From DATNBT01 sp964579765 (GTDB taxonomy: Bacteria; Acidobacteriota; Vicinamibacteria; Vicinamibacterales; CAVVIG01): DNA of 30,000 bases. A program made the position numbers and the translations under genes. Below the pieces are notes generated by a model. The model searched no databases. It was given only the letters and a program-made list of their open reading frames with translations, and was not told the DNA's origin. Position 1 is the stretch's first letter. Each line of letters starts with the position of its first letter. Below are positions 23,114-30,000 of the stretch, in pieces. The DNA is taken from positions 1-30,000 of the forward strand of contig CAZOIK010000089.1 in assembly GCA_964579765.1 (NCBI GenBank), given 5' to 3'.

Positions 23114-23875
23114 ATGCACATACTGTTCTTTCTGCTGACGCTCGCCGGACAGGCGCCCGGGCAACCGCCGGCGCCGGCGCCCACGCCGAAAGCCGCGGCG
23201 CCAATCGATCTCACCGGCTATTGGGTGTCGATCGTCACCGAGGACTGGCGGTACCGGATGGTGACGCCGACCAAGGGCGACTACCAGGGCGTGCCGATGA
23301 CGCCGGAGGCGGTGAAGATTGCCGACGCGTGGAATCCGGAGGCCGACACGGCCGCGGGCAATCAGTGCAAGAGCTACGGCGCGGCGGCGATCATGCGCGT
23401 GCCCGGACACGTCCACATCACGTGGAGCGACGACCGCACGCTGAAGCTGGACGCGGACGCGGGCACGCAGACACGCATGTTTCACTTCGCCCCTTCGACA
23501 GGCTCAGGGCGGGGCGCGCCCAAGGGCCAGCCGAGCTGGCAGGGCGAGTCGGTCGCTTCGTGGGAAACGCCCGGCGGGGGACGGGGCGGCGGACGCGGCG
23601 CCGCGAACGCGCCGAAAACCGGAGCGCTCAAAGTCGTCACGGCGAATCTCAAGGCCGGCTATCTGCGCAAGAACGGCGTGCCCTACAGCGAACACGCCAC
23701 CGTCACCGAGTACTTCGATCTCGCGCGCGAGCGCAGCGGCGACACGCTGCTCGTCGTCACGACGGTCGTTGACGATCCAACGTATCTGCGTCAGCCGTTC
23801 ATCGTCAGCTCGCAGTTCAAGAAACAACCGGACGCCACGGGCTGGGATCCCACGCCATGTTCATCGACCTGGTAA
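23114..23875 (+). CDS. secreted protein of unknown function with early G-x-W motif
   Basis: 253 aa. A short hydrophobic leader (MHILFFLLTLAGQAPG) and Pro/Ala linker lead to DLTGYWVSIVTEDWRYRM. Later blocks GYLRKNGVPYSEHATVTEYF and LLVVTTVVDDPTYLRQPF have direct counterparts in the next gene (GSIRRNGAPSSDEATMTTHL; LLTVLEIVEDPIYLTEPE), so the two are paralogues. A low-complexity region (STGSGRGAPKGQ to GGGRGGGRGA) includes an in-frame CTTCGACAGGCTCAGGGC element. The beta-rich G-x-W start is lipocalin-like, by inference only. It overlaps the next gene by 19 bp, and its function is unknown. Confidence 0.82.
   Translation: MHILFFLLTLAGQAPGQPPAPAPTPKAAAPIDLTGYWVSIVTEDWRYRMVTPTKGDYQGVPMTPEAVKIADAWNPEADTAAGNQCKSYGAAAIMRVPGHVHITWSDDRTLKLDADAGTQTRMFHFAPSTGSGRGAPKGQPSWQGESVASWETPGGGRGGGRGAANAPKTGALKVVTANLKAGYLRKNGVPYSEHATVTEYFDLARERSGDTLLVVTTVVDDPTYLRQPFIVSSQFKKQPDATGWDPTPCSSTW
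23490..23514. repeat. CTTCGACAGGCTCAGGGC-type dispersed element inside a gene
   Basis: The core CTTCGACAGGCTCAGGGC (23494-23511) is flanked by CCCC and GGG, giving short complementary ends. From memory this sequence recurs as an intergenic element in many GC-rich bacteria. Here it lies in frame and encodes PSTGSGR within a variable, glycine-rich stretch of a secreted protein. Copies elsewhere in this genome cannot be tested from the window. Confidence 0.55.
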
Positions 23876-24780
23876 CGCTCAGGCGGACAGCTACGGCGCT
23901 CGCGGCGGTCGTCGCCATCGCCGCGCCGGTGGCCGCGCAGACGGACCTGTCGGGGTCGTGGGCCGCGCGCAACCACGAAGACGCGCTCGAGCGCGGCGGC
24001 GGTCCGTACGCCGTTGACTACACGGGCCTGCCGCTCAATGCCGACGCCAGAGCCAAGGCGCTGAGCTACTCGGCCGATCAGCTCAGCATGATCGAGCACC
24101 AGTGCGGGCTGTGGCCGCCGTTCTATCTGGCGCTCGGCCCCTTCGGCATGAAGATCTGGAACGTCACGGATCCGGTCAGCGGCGCGACGATTGCCTGGAA
24201 GATCGGCGCCTGGGAAGATCGCGCGGAGACGACGATCTGGATGGACGGACGGCCGCATCCGGGCAGGAACGCGCCGCACGAGCGCGGCGGCTTCACGACG
24301 GGCGAGTGGAACGGCACGACGCTCGTCGCGTACACGACGCACATGAAGGCCGGCTCGATCCGCCGCAACGGCGCGCCGAGCTCCGACGAAGCGACGATGA
24401 CGACGCACTTAATTCGGCATGGCGATCTGCTGACGGTGCTCGAGATTGTCGAGGACCCGATCTATCTGACCGAACCCGAGATCCTCTCGAAGAACTTCCA
24501 GCTCGACACTGCGCCGATGTCGCCGGTCGGTCCGCCGTGCGTCGCGGGCTACGAGGGCCTGCCGGAGGGCAAGGTCCCGCACTTCCTGCCCGGCACGAAC
24601 CCGTCGCTCGACGAGCTGACGAAGTTCTACGGCATCCCGCGCGAGGCGACGCTGGGCGGCGCCGAGACGATGTATCCGGAGTTCCGTAACAAGATCAAGG
24701 CCGAGTTCCACCGGCCGGAGAAGTGCACGCAGAACTGCGGTGCTCCGGCGCCACCGCGTCCCGCCCCTCCGCAACGGTGA
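23857..24780 (+). CDS. secreted protein of unknown function with early G-x-W motif
   Basis: 307 aa with a signal peptide (MFIDLVTLRRTATALAAVVA...PVAAQ) then DLSGSWAARNHEDALERG. Conserved-looking blocks are YTGLPLNADARAKALSYSAD, MIEHQCGLWPP, WKIGAWEDRAETTIWMDGRP, FTTGEWNGTTLVAYTTHMK and VEDPIYLTEPE. The pattern of paired Trp and beta-strands resembles the preceding paralogue at 23114-23875. The C-terminus is Pro-rich with a CTQNC cysteine pair. The ATG lies inside the 3' end of the preceding gene (19-bp overlap), so they are probably co-translated. There is no recognised active site; a beta-barrel binding or sensor role is only a guess. Confidence 0.85.
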   Translation: MFIDLVTLRRTATALAAVVAIAAPVAAQTDLSGSWAARNHEDALERGGGPYAVDYTGLPLNADARAKALSYSADQLSMIEHQCGLWPPFYLALGPFGMKIWNVTDPVSGATIAWKIGAWEDRAETTIWMDGRPHPGRNAPHERGGFTTGEWNGTTLVAYTTHMKAGSIRRNGAPSSDEATMTTHLIRHGDLLTVLEIVEDPIYLTEPEILSKNFQLDTAPMSPVGPPCVAGYEGLPEGKVPHFLPGTNPSLDELTKFYGIPREATLGGAETMYPEFRNKIKAEFHRPEKCTQNCGAPAPPRPAPPQR

Positions 24781-24790
24781 CCACTCCGCG

Positions 24791-25312
24791 ATGACGACGC
24801 AGGGCTTCGCGATTTTCGAGACCGCCATCGGCCCCTGCGGCATCGCGTGGAGCGAGCGCGGCGTCACTGGACTGCAACTGCCCGAGCGCAGCGCCGCGTG
24901 GACTCGCCGCCGCATGGCGGCGCGATTTCCCGAGGCGCAGGAAGCCGATCCGCCGTCGACGATTCGCCGCGGCATGGACGCCGTCGCCGCGCTGACGCAC
25001 GGCGAGCGCACCGATCTGGCGTTCGTCGCGCTCGACATGGACGCCGTGCCGGCATTCCACCAGCGCGTCTACCAGGTCGCGCGCACGATTCCCCCCGGCG
25101 CGACGACGACCTACGGCGAGATCGCGCGGCGTCTCGGCGTGCCCGGCGCCGCGCAGGCCGTCGGCCAGGCGCTCGGTCGCAATCCGTTCGCCGTCATCGT
25201 GCCGTGCCATCGCGTCGTCGCCGCCGACGGCAAGACCGGCGGCTTCTCGGCGTACGGCGGGTCGGCGATCAAGCTCAAGCTGCTCGCCGCCGAAGGCGCT
25301 CATCTGTTTTGA
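24791..25312 (+). CDS. ogt: methylated-DNA--[protein]-cysteine S-methyltransferase
   Basis: 173 aa, cytoplasmic DNA-repair protein that transfers alkyl groups from O6-alkylguanine to its own cysteine. The active site is IVPCHRVV with acceptor C139, followed by GKTGGFSAYGG. The DNA-binding helix region is FHQRVYQVARTIPPGATTTYGEIARRLG (about 89-116), containing the conserved YGEIA. An N-terminal ribonuclease-like domain occupies about 1-80. Length is normal for Ogt, and no AraC/Ada domain is present. The ATG at 24791 is 10 bp after the upstream stop; a longer in-frame start at 24740 would overlap that gene and adds nothing family-like. Confidence 0.95.
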   Translation: MTTQGFAIFETAIGPCGIAWSERGVTGLQLPERSAAWTRRRMAARFPEAQEADPPSTIRRGMDAVAALTHGERTDLAFVALDMDAVPAFHQRVYQVARTIPPGATTTYGEIARRLGVPGAAQAVGQALGRNPFAVIVPCHRVVAADGKTGGFSAYGGSAIKLKLLAAEGAHLF

Positions 25313-25337
25313 ACTGCTATCATTGCCAGCACCGCCC

Positions 25338-26453
25338 ATGATCAAGCTGCTCGCTCTGCTGCTCGCCGCGACATCGGTCGCGCAAACCACCGATCTGCCC
25401 GGCATGCCGCCACTCGTGGACACGCACGACGTGTACGCTGGCGCGCGCGCCGGCAACATGAGTCCGGTCGTGAAAGGATTTCCGGATCGCGTCTACGTGC
25501 CCAACAGCGACAGCAACACCGTAGACGTGATCGACCCGAAGACGTTCAAGATCGTCGCGCACTTCGACGTGGGACATCAGCCGCAGCACGTCGTGCCGTC
25601 CTACGACCTGAAGACGCTCTGGGTGCTCAACGATCTCGGCGACAGCCTCACGCGGATCGATCCGGCCACGGGCGAGAAGAAGGAGACGATTCCCGTCATC
25701 GACCCGTACAACATGTACTACACACCCGACGGCAAGTACGCGATCGTCGTCGCCGAAGCGAAGCGGCAGCTCCATTTCCGCGACGCGCAGACGATGAAGC
25801 TGGTCGAGAGCGTGCCGGTGCCGTGCCGCGGCGTGGACCACATGGACTTCTCGCCGGACGGACGGTATCTCGTCGCGTCGTGCGAGTTCTCCGCGCAGCT
25901 GATCAAAGTGGACGTCGCCACGCGCAAGCTCGTGGGCCAGCTGAAGCTGCCGAATCCGAAGGCCATGCCGCAGGACGTGCGGCTGTCGCCGGACGGCAAG
26001 ATCTTCTACGTCGCCGACATGATGAGCGACGGCGTGTTCGAGATCGACGGCAACACGATGACCGAGGTCGGCTTCCTGCCGACGGGCAAGGGCGCTCACG
26101 GCCTTTACTTCAGCCGCGACTCGAAATATCTCTACGTCTCGAACCGCGGCATCTACCACGGCGGCACGCATTACGACCGCGCGAAGGACAGCGTGTCGGT
26201 GGTGGACACGGCGACGCGGAAGATCGTGGCGGGCTGGCAGATTCCTGGCGGCGGCAGCCCCGACATGGGCGGCGTGTCCGCCGACGGCAAGGTGCTGTGG
26301 CTATCGGGTCGGTACGACGCCGAGGTCTACGCGTTCGACACGGCCAACGGCCACCTGCTGGCCCGGATCAAGGTCGGCAAGGGCCCGCACGGCCTGTGCG
26401 TCTACCCGCAGCCCGGCCGCTACTCGCTCGGACACACGGGGAATATGCGATGA
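25338..26453 (+). CDS. secreted YVTN-family beta-propeller protein
   Basis: 371 aa with a signal peptide (MIKLLALLLAATSVAQ). The rest is a series of about seven 40-residue propeller blades with recurring signatures: DRVYVPNSDSNTVDVIDPKT, KTLWVLNDLGDSLTRIDPAT, GKYAIVVAEAKRQLHFRDAQ, GRYLVASCEFSAQLIKVD, GKIFYVADMMSDGVFEIDG, KYLYVSNRGIY and GKVLWLSGRYDAEVYAFD. Such proteins act outside the cytoplasm as ligand or protein binders, and some are enzymes. No catalytic site is evident. The ATG at 25338 is preferred over TTG 25323. It ends 4 bp before a strong inverted repeat separating it from a convergent operon. Confidence 0.9.
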   Translation: MIKLLALLLAATSVAQTTDLPGMPPLVDTHDVYAGARAGNMSPVVKGFPDRVYVPNSDSNTVDVIDPKTFKIVAHFDVGHQPQHVVPSYDLKTLWVLNDLGDSLTRIDPATGEKKETIPVIDPYNMYYTPDGKYAIVVAEAKRQLHFRDAQTMKLVESVPVPCRGVDHMDFSPDGRYLVASCEFSAQLIKVDVATRKLVGQLKLPNPKAMPQDVRLSPDGKIFYVADMMSDGVFEIDGNTMTEVGFLPTGKGAHGLYFSRDSKYLYVSNRGIYHGGTHYDRAKDSVSVVDTATRKIVAGWQIPGGGSPDMGGVSADGKVLWLSGRYDAEVYAFDTANGHLLARIKVGKGPHGLCVYPQPGRYSLGHTGNMR

Positions 26454-26456
26454 ACT

Positions 26457-26532
26457 AGTCTCCAGTCTCCAGTCGCCAGTCGCCAGTCATGGGGCGCGCG
26501 GACTGGAGACTGGAGACTGGGGACTGGAGACT
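26457..26532. terminator. heptamer-built inverted repeat between convergent genes
   Basis: The left arm 26457-26488 and right arm 26501-26532 pair over 32 bp with three mismatches around a 12-nt loop. Each arm is a tandem array of GACTGGN heptamers (four copies plus GACT), and all mismatches fall on the seventh base. It fills the gap between the propeller stop and the deaminase stop, overlapping the latter by two bases. It probably acts as a bidirectional transcription barrier, though neither strand has a T-tract. Confidence 0.7.
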
Positions 26533-26974
26533 ATTCGGTCCCAATGTCCTCGTTCCACAGCGCCGGGTGATTGCGGATGAACGCGGTCATCAGGCGGATG
26601 CAGGTCTCGTCCTGCAGCACGGTGACCGAGACGCCGCGGGCGCGCAGCAGATCTTCTTCGCCGAGGAACGTCTTGTTTTCGCCGACGATCACCGTCGGGA
26701 TGCCGTAGAGCAGGATCGCGCCTGAGCACATCGCGCAGGGCGACAGCGTCGTGTAGAGCACGCACTCGCGGTAGACCGACGCGAGCTGACGGCCGGCGCG
26801 CTCGAGCGCGTCCATCTCGCCGTGCAGGACCGTCGATCCCTGCTGCACCCGCCGATTGTGACCACGTCCGAGGATGCGGCCGCGGTGCACGAGCACCGAT
26901 CCGATCGGGATGCCGCCCTCGCGCAGCCCTTGCTCGGCTTCCTCGAGCGCCGCCTGCATGAACTCGTCAGCCAT
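26531..26974 (-). CDS. cytosine deaminase, yeast Fcy1-like (CDA fold)
   Basis: 147 aa, zinc hydrolase predicted to convert cytosine to uracil. The zinc site is H51-G-E53 (LHGEMDALE) and C80-x2-C83 (SPCAMCSGAI). Beyond the generic deaminase core, the match to yeast cytosine deaminase as I recall it is detailed: GRGHNRR and QQGS (N40 corresponding to substrate-binding N51), YTTLSPC, YGIPTVIVGEN, GEEDLLRARG, and the end W140-x2-D143-IG equivalent to W152/D155. Bacteria usually use the unrelated CodA amidohydrolase. Guanine or another base remains possible. It overlaps yaeQ by 8 bp at the end of a four-gene chain. Confidence 0.88.
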   Translation of the reverse strand: MADEFMQAALEEAEQGLREGGIPIGSVLVHRGRILGRGHNRRVQQGSTVLHGEMDALERAGRQLASVYRECVLYTTLSPCAMCSGAILLYGIPTVIVGENKTFLGEEDLLRARGVSVTVLQDETCIRLMTAFIRNHPALWNEDIGTE

Positions 26975-27515
26975 TGGGCAGAGTGTATCTGACGAGCGCG
27001 CCGGTCAGCGCGGCCGACGCGTCGAACGACACCACGAGCTCGCGCTCGCTGACCGACAGCCCGAAGGACATGCGCCGATCGAGCCGCGCGACGAACTGCG
27101 CGATGAACGGCCGGTCTACCGCCCAGATCTCGATCTCGCCGGCGCGGTGAATCCGCTCGCCGGCGAGGCGATCGAGCAGCTGCCGCGGATCCTTGTGCGT
27201 GTAGACGACGACGCGGGGAGAGGCCTTGGCGGCTTTGTGCAGCCGCGCCGGCTCTGGATTGCCGATTTCCACCCACGAGCGGAGCGCGCCCGTGAGATCG
27301 CGCACCGAAATCGTCGGCTCCTCTGGGTCGGAGACGCCGCGCGAGAACGCGATGCCCTCCGCGTATTCGAGCGCGTAGGCGAGGACGCGCGTGACCAGGT
27401 ACTCGTCGGACTCCGACGGATGCTGCGCGACTCGAAGCGCAAGCGACTCGAACACGCCGCGGTCGTGGTCCGCCAGATCGATCTTCAGGTTATAGATCGT
27501 CGCCGTCAACGCCAC
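26967..27515 (-). CDS. yaeQ: YaeQ family protein
   Basis: 182 aa, matching the usual length of about 180. The GTG start at 27515 gives the characteristic N-terminus VALTATIYNLKIDLADHDRG. Further family blocks are LRVAQHPSESDEYLVTRVLA, YALEYAEGIAFSRGVSD, WVEIGNPEPARLHKAAKAS and VVVYTHKD. Structures of the family show a variant of the PD-(D/E)XK nuclease fold, but no activity is established. It was once proposed as an RfaH suppressor in enterics. The cytoplasmic protein's gene overlaps the upstream acetyltransferase gene by 10 bp and the downstream deaminase gene by 8 bp. Confidence 0.92.
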   Translation of the reverse strand: MALTATIYNLKIDLADHDRGVFESLALRVAQHPSESDEYLVTRVLAYALEYAEGIAFSRGVSDPEEPTISVRDLTGALRSWVEIGNPEPARLHKAAKASPRVVVYTHKDPRQLLDRLAGERIHRAGEIEIWAVDRPFIAQFVARLDRRMSFGLSVSERELVVSFDASAALTGALVRYTLPNG

Positions 27516-28054
27516 GCCGGCTCGATTCGTTTCTCGTAGCGCCGCAGGTGCATCGTGCCGATGACGGGATACACCGCATCGACCTCGCCTCGCGCGACGA
27601 ATTCGGCGTCTTCGTAGTAGCGGCGCAGGAACGAATTGTCGGGGAAGCAGTCGAGCCGCATGTACGCGCGGCCGCGGCGCGCGGCCTGCTGTTCGGCCCA
27701 CGCGAGCAGACGCCGGCCCACGCCCTGCCCGGCAAACGCGCGGCGCACAGCGAGGTTGTAGACGTACAGCGCATCGTCAGGCCCGGCGTCGGGCCAGACG
27801 ATCGGATCGCGATCGAGCAGTCGAACCGCCCCGGCTAATGCCTCTCCCATCAATGCGAGGAAGACTTCATGCGCGTCGATTGAGGCCGCGTAGTAGTCGC
27901 GGCCGGCGCGCGCGCGTCCGCGCGGCCACTGATCGATACCGCGCGAGTGCAGCCAGTCGGCCAGCTCTTCGAGCAGATTGACGTAGCGGGCGAGATCACG
28001 CTCCACGGCGCAGACAACGCGGAGCTGGTCAGAGGCGTGGCTCGCGGACAGCAT
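27506..28054 (-). CDS. GNAT-family N-acetyltransferase
   Basis: 182 aa from ATG 28054; longer in-frame starts would overlap the upstream methyltransferase gene and are rejected. The GNAT fold is shown by motif D/A (DALYVYNLAVRRAFAGQGVG, where RxxxGQGVGRRLL binds the acetyl-CoA pyrophosphate) and motif B (MRLDCFPDNSFLRRYYEDAEF). The N-terminal half (LEELADWLHSRGIDQWP) is like that of many bacterial GNATs of unknown amine substrate. It overlaps the preceding gene by one base (TGATG) and yaeQ by 10 bp, so it is part of the same translation unit. Confidence 0.88.
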   Translation of the reverse strand: MLSASHASDQLRVVCAVERDLARYVNLLEELADWLHSRGIDQWPRGRARAGRDYYAASIDAHEVFLALMGEALAGAVRLLDRDPIVWPDAGPDDALYVYNLAVRRAFAGQGVGRRLLAWAEQQAARRGRAYMRLDCFPDNSFLRRYYEDAEFVARGEVDAVYPVIGTMHLRRYEKRIEPAWR

Positions 28055-28662
28055 CACAGCACAAACGGAATCAATCTGCGCGTGCGCTTCATGTAGCCGG
28101 CGTACGCGGGCCCGAGCGCCTCGACGAGCGCGCGCTCCTCGGCGGCGATGCGATAGCCGTAGCCGACGGCCGGCAGCACGATCGACACGACGAGGCTGAT
28201 CCAGTTGCCGAGGGCGAGGCCCACGCCGGCGAACAGCAGCAGACCCGCGCTGTACGACGGGTGGCGCACGTAGCGGTAGGCGCCGCGCTCGACCACCTGC
28301 TGGCCGGAGGCGACGCGCACGTCGTACGTGAAGCTTGCGCCGAGCATCGTGAAACAGTGTCGCCGGAGCTGCGCCGCGGCGACGATGCAGGCGATGCCCG
28401 CGACGTAGACGGCGACGCGGCCCGACGTCATCGCGAAGCGCGGCTGCGTGCCGGCGGCGAGGAAGGCGGCGAACATCGAGAGGCCGTTCAGCCAGACGAT
28501 GACGCGCATCGAACCGCGGTCGCGGTCCGACTGCCGCGGCGCGCGGTCGCGGCGCATGAACGGCAGCTCGCCCGCAAACGCCCACCAGAACGCGAGCCAG
28601 AACGGAATTGCGGCCGGCCAGGTGTACGGCAGTGGAATCACGACCCGCTCGTCGAGAATCAT
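28054..28662 (-). CDS. ICMT/PEMT-like membrane methyltransferase
   Basis: 202 aa with five or so hydrophobic segments. The C-terminal signature VERGAYRYVRHPSYSAGLLL, followed by EERALVEALGPAYAGYMKRT, is that of the isoprenylcysteine carboxyl methyltransferase / phospholipid methyltransferase superfamily (RHPxY motif and E-E near the end). Bacteria lack prenylated Ras-like proteins, so the substrate may be a lipid or a small molecule. First gene of the four-gene minus-strand chain; the ATG at 28662 diverges from the MBL-cytochrome gene across 141 bp. No clear promoter elements are recognised. Confidence 0.87.
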   Translation of the reverse strand: MILDERVVIPLPYTWPAAIPFWLAFWWAFAGELPFMRRDRAPRQSDRDRGSMRVIVWLNGLSMFAAFLAAGTQPRFAMTSGRVAVYVAGIACIVAAAQLRRHCFTMLGASFTYDVRVASGQQVVERGAYRYVRHPSYSAGLLLFAGVGLALGNWISLVVSIVLPAVGYGYRIAAEERALVEALGPAYAGYMKRTRRLIPFVL

Positions 28663-28803
28663 AGCGTGCTGTTCGACATTCCTATGCTGCGCGGTGGAAT
28701 TCCGGCCAAGTTACAGCGCCACCCGGCTGTTCGACCAGCGCGCCCGGACATGTTTCGGGCTTGCACTGGCCCGCGCGCTCCAAAACAGGCAGAATAGCGC
28801 GCT

Positions 28804-30000
28804 ATGCGAGCAGCTTCACGAACGCTTCTGACCGTTGTGCTGGCGGCGGCCGCGTCGGCGTGGCCCTCGGCGCAGACACCGCCGGCGGCCGCGAAAAAAG
28901 TCTGGACGGCACGCGATCTCTTCATCCGGAACATCGGGACGAAGGAGGATCAGGACACCGCGTTCACGCCGCACAAGATCTTCGGCAACCTCTATTACGT
29001 CGGCACGCGGACGCTTGCGTCGTTCCTGATCACGACGCCGCAGGGGCACATCCTGATCAACAGCGACTACGAGCGCAACGTCCCCACGGTGCGCTCGTCG
29101 ATCGAGGCCCTCGGGTTCAAGTACGCGGACATCAAGATCCTGCTCGGCAGCCACGCGCACGCCGACCACATGGAAGGCGACGCGCTCGTCAAGCAGCTCA
29201 CGGGCGCCACCGTCATGGCGATGGCCGAGGACGTGCCGGCGCTTGAGAAAATGATGCCGGGCGGCAAGCCGCATCCCATCGACCGCGTGCTCCACGACGG
29301 CGACACGGTGAGCCTCGGTGGCATGACGCTGACCGCGCATCTGACGCCCGGCCACACGCGCGGCTGCACGACGTGGACGTTCGACGTCACCGAGGGCAAT
29401 CGCACGCTGAAGGTGCTCGTCATCGGCAGCGTCGGCGTCAACCCGGGCATGAAGCTCGTGAACAACGCCGACTACCCGACGATTGCGCAGGACTTTCAGA
29501 AAAGCTTCGCGTTCCTGCGATCGCAGCATCCCGACATCCCGCTCGGCTCGCACCCCGGGATGTTCAACATGAACGAGAAGTTCGCGAAGCTCGGGCGCGG
29601 CGGCGCAAGCCCGTACGTCGATCCGGCCGGCTACGTCAACGAGCTCGACATCGTCGAAGGCGTGTTCAAATCCGTGCTCGCCGAGCAGCAGGCGGCCGCG
29701 CAGCAAGCGGGCGGCGCCTCGGGCTCTGGCCGGACAGATACGAGTGCGGCTTCAGACATTGCCGCCGGCCGCCAGCTCTTCAACGGCATGTGCGTCGAGT
29801 GCCACGGCGCGGACGGCGCCGGCGGCGACGCGCCCAGCCTGAATCGCGCGCGGCTCCAGCACGCGCCCACCGATGCCGCGTTGATGTCCATCCTGAACAA
29901 CGGCATCCCGAACACGAACATGCCCCGCATCCGCCGGTTCACCGACACCGAGATGCGCCAGCTCGTCGCGTACGTGCGCTCGCTCGGCAAGGTCGTCGAG
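28804..30000 (+). CDS. secreted subclass-B3-like metallo-beta-lactamase fused to cytochrome c (3' end beyond window)
   Basis: At least 399 codons, open at the window edge. A signal peptide (MRAASRTLLTVVLAAAASAW...SAQ) precedes an MBL domain (about 40-285) with complete B3-type zinc ligands: H117, H119, D121, H122 in SHAHADHMEGD, H184 in LTPGHTRGCTTWTF and H250 in GSHPGMF. A Gln/Ala/Gly/Ser linker (about 293-316) leads in the same frame to a class I cytochrome c domain: GRQLFNGMC-VECHG with haem C330/C333/H334 and probable axial M373 (NTNMPRI). The frame has no stop across the junction. The product is predicted periplasmic. Beta-lactam hydrolysis is possible but unproven. Confidence 0.9.
   Translation, partial: MRAASRTLLTVVLAAAASAWPSAQTPPAAAKKVWTARDLFIRNIGTKEDQDTAFTPHKIFGNLYYVGTRTLASFLITTPQGHILINSDYERNVPTVRSSIEALGFKYADIKILLGSHAHADHMEGDALVKQLTGATVMAMAEDVPALEKMMPGGKPHPIDRVLHDGDTVSLGGMTLTAHLTPGHTRGCTTWTFDVTEGNRTLKVLVIGSVGVNPGMKLVNNADYPTIAQDFQKSFAFLRSQHPDIPLGSHPGMFNMNEKFAKLGRGGASPYVDPAGYVNELDIVEGVFKSVLAEQQAAAQQAGGASGSGRTDTSAASDIAAGRQLFNGMCVECHGADGAGGDAPSLNRARLQHAPTDAALMSILNNGIPNTNMPRIRRFTDTEMRQLVAYVRSLGKVVE

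Noticed and set aside
28741..28803. Sigma-70-type promoter before the MBL-cytochrome gene (TTGCAC at 28761, AGAATA at 28791)
   Set aside because: The spacing of 24 bp is too long for a standard promoter.
1..30000. CRISPR arrays, tRNA/rRNA genes, transposases, prophage
   Set aside because: Looked for regularly spaced repeats, cloverleaf-like segments and transposase or integrase motifs; none seen.

Overview
The window is GC-rich throughout. It encodes a TonB-dependent receptor with an N-terminal carboxypeptidase-regulatory-like domain, M61 and M16 peptidases, a CstA transporter and a run of secreted proteins with an early G-x-W motif. That mix suits an environmental Acidobacteriota of the Vicinamibacteria type. 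The assignment is inferred from gene content, since no rRNA or other phylogenetic marker is present. I found no tRNA, rRNA, CRISPR array, transposase or phage gene. Outside the palindrome at the left edge, no gap between genes exceeds 300 bases.

Left edge (1-3.6 kb): a perfect inverted repeat with 119-bp arms (1-119/153-271) duplicates, in opposite orientation, the last 24 codons of the TonB receptor gene (197-2707, minus). It is either a recent inverted duplication or a fold-back assembly artefact at a contig end. A MerC-domain membrane protein and a possible small membrane protein follow.

3.7-12.3 kb (plus): a compact run of five genes encodes a LytS-type membrane histidine kinase, its LytTR response regulator (ATGA overlap), a secreted M61 peptidase with PDZ domain, a FtsX/MacB-type permease without its ATPase, and a secreted two-lobed M16 peptidase. 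The gaps of 11-29 bp suggest one operon linking a signalling pair to extracytoplasmic peptide handling.

12.3-17.8 kb (minus): four genes joined by ATGA/GTGA overlaps encode three SPFH proteins (a long HflK-like protein with an extra membrane domain, an HflC-like protein and a short HflK-like protein) and a P1B-like ATPase. The ATPase keeps all catalytic motifs but has T-P-T where metal pumps carry CPC. This is the strongest candidate here for a poorly described membrane system.

18.0-21.1 kb: an orphan XRE/HigA-like regulator has a 7-bp-arm palindrome upstream and a possible toxin remnant. An SdpI-like membrane protein and CstA follow, separated by three GGCCTGAAGGCC-type hairpin repeats.

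21.1-26.5 kb (plus): three secreted proteins of unknown function with an early G-x-W motif surround a metallo-beta-lactamase-fold protein that has lost two zinc histidines. An O6-alkylguanine-DNA alkyltransferase and a secreted YVTN beta-propeller follow. One of the secreted genes carries a CTTCGACAGGCTCAGGGC element inside its reading frame.

26.5-30 kb: a heptamer-built inverted repeat separates the propeller gene from a convergent chain of four overlapping minus-strand genes: ICMT-like methyltransferase, GNAT acetyltransferase, YaeQ and a yeast-type (Fcy1-like) cytosine deaminase. The last gene, on the plus strand and cut by the window end, fuses a complete subclass-B3-like metallo-beta-lactamase domain to a class I cytochrome c domain.
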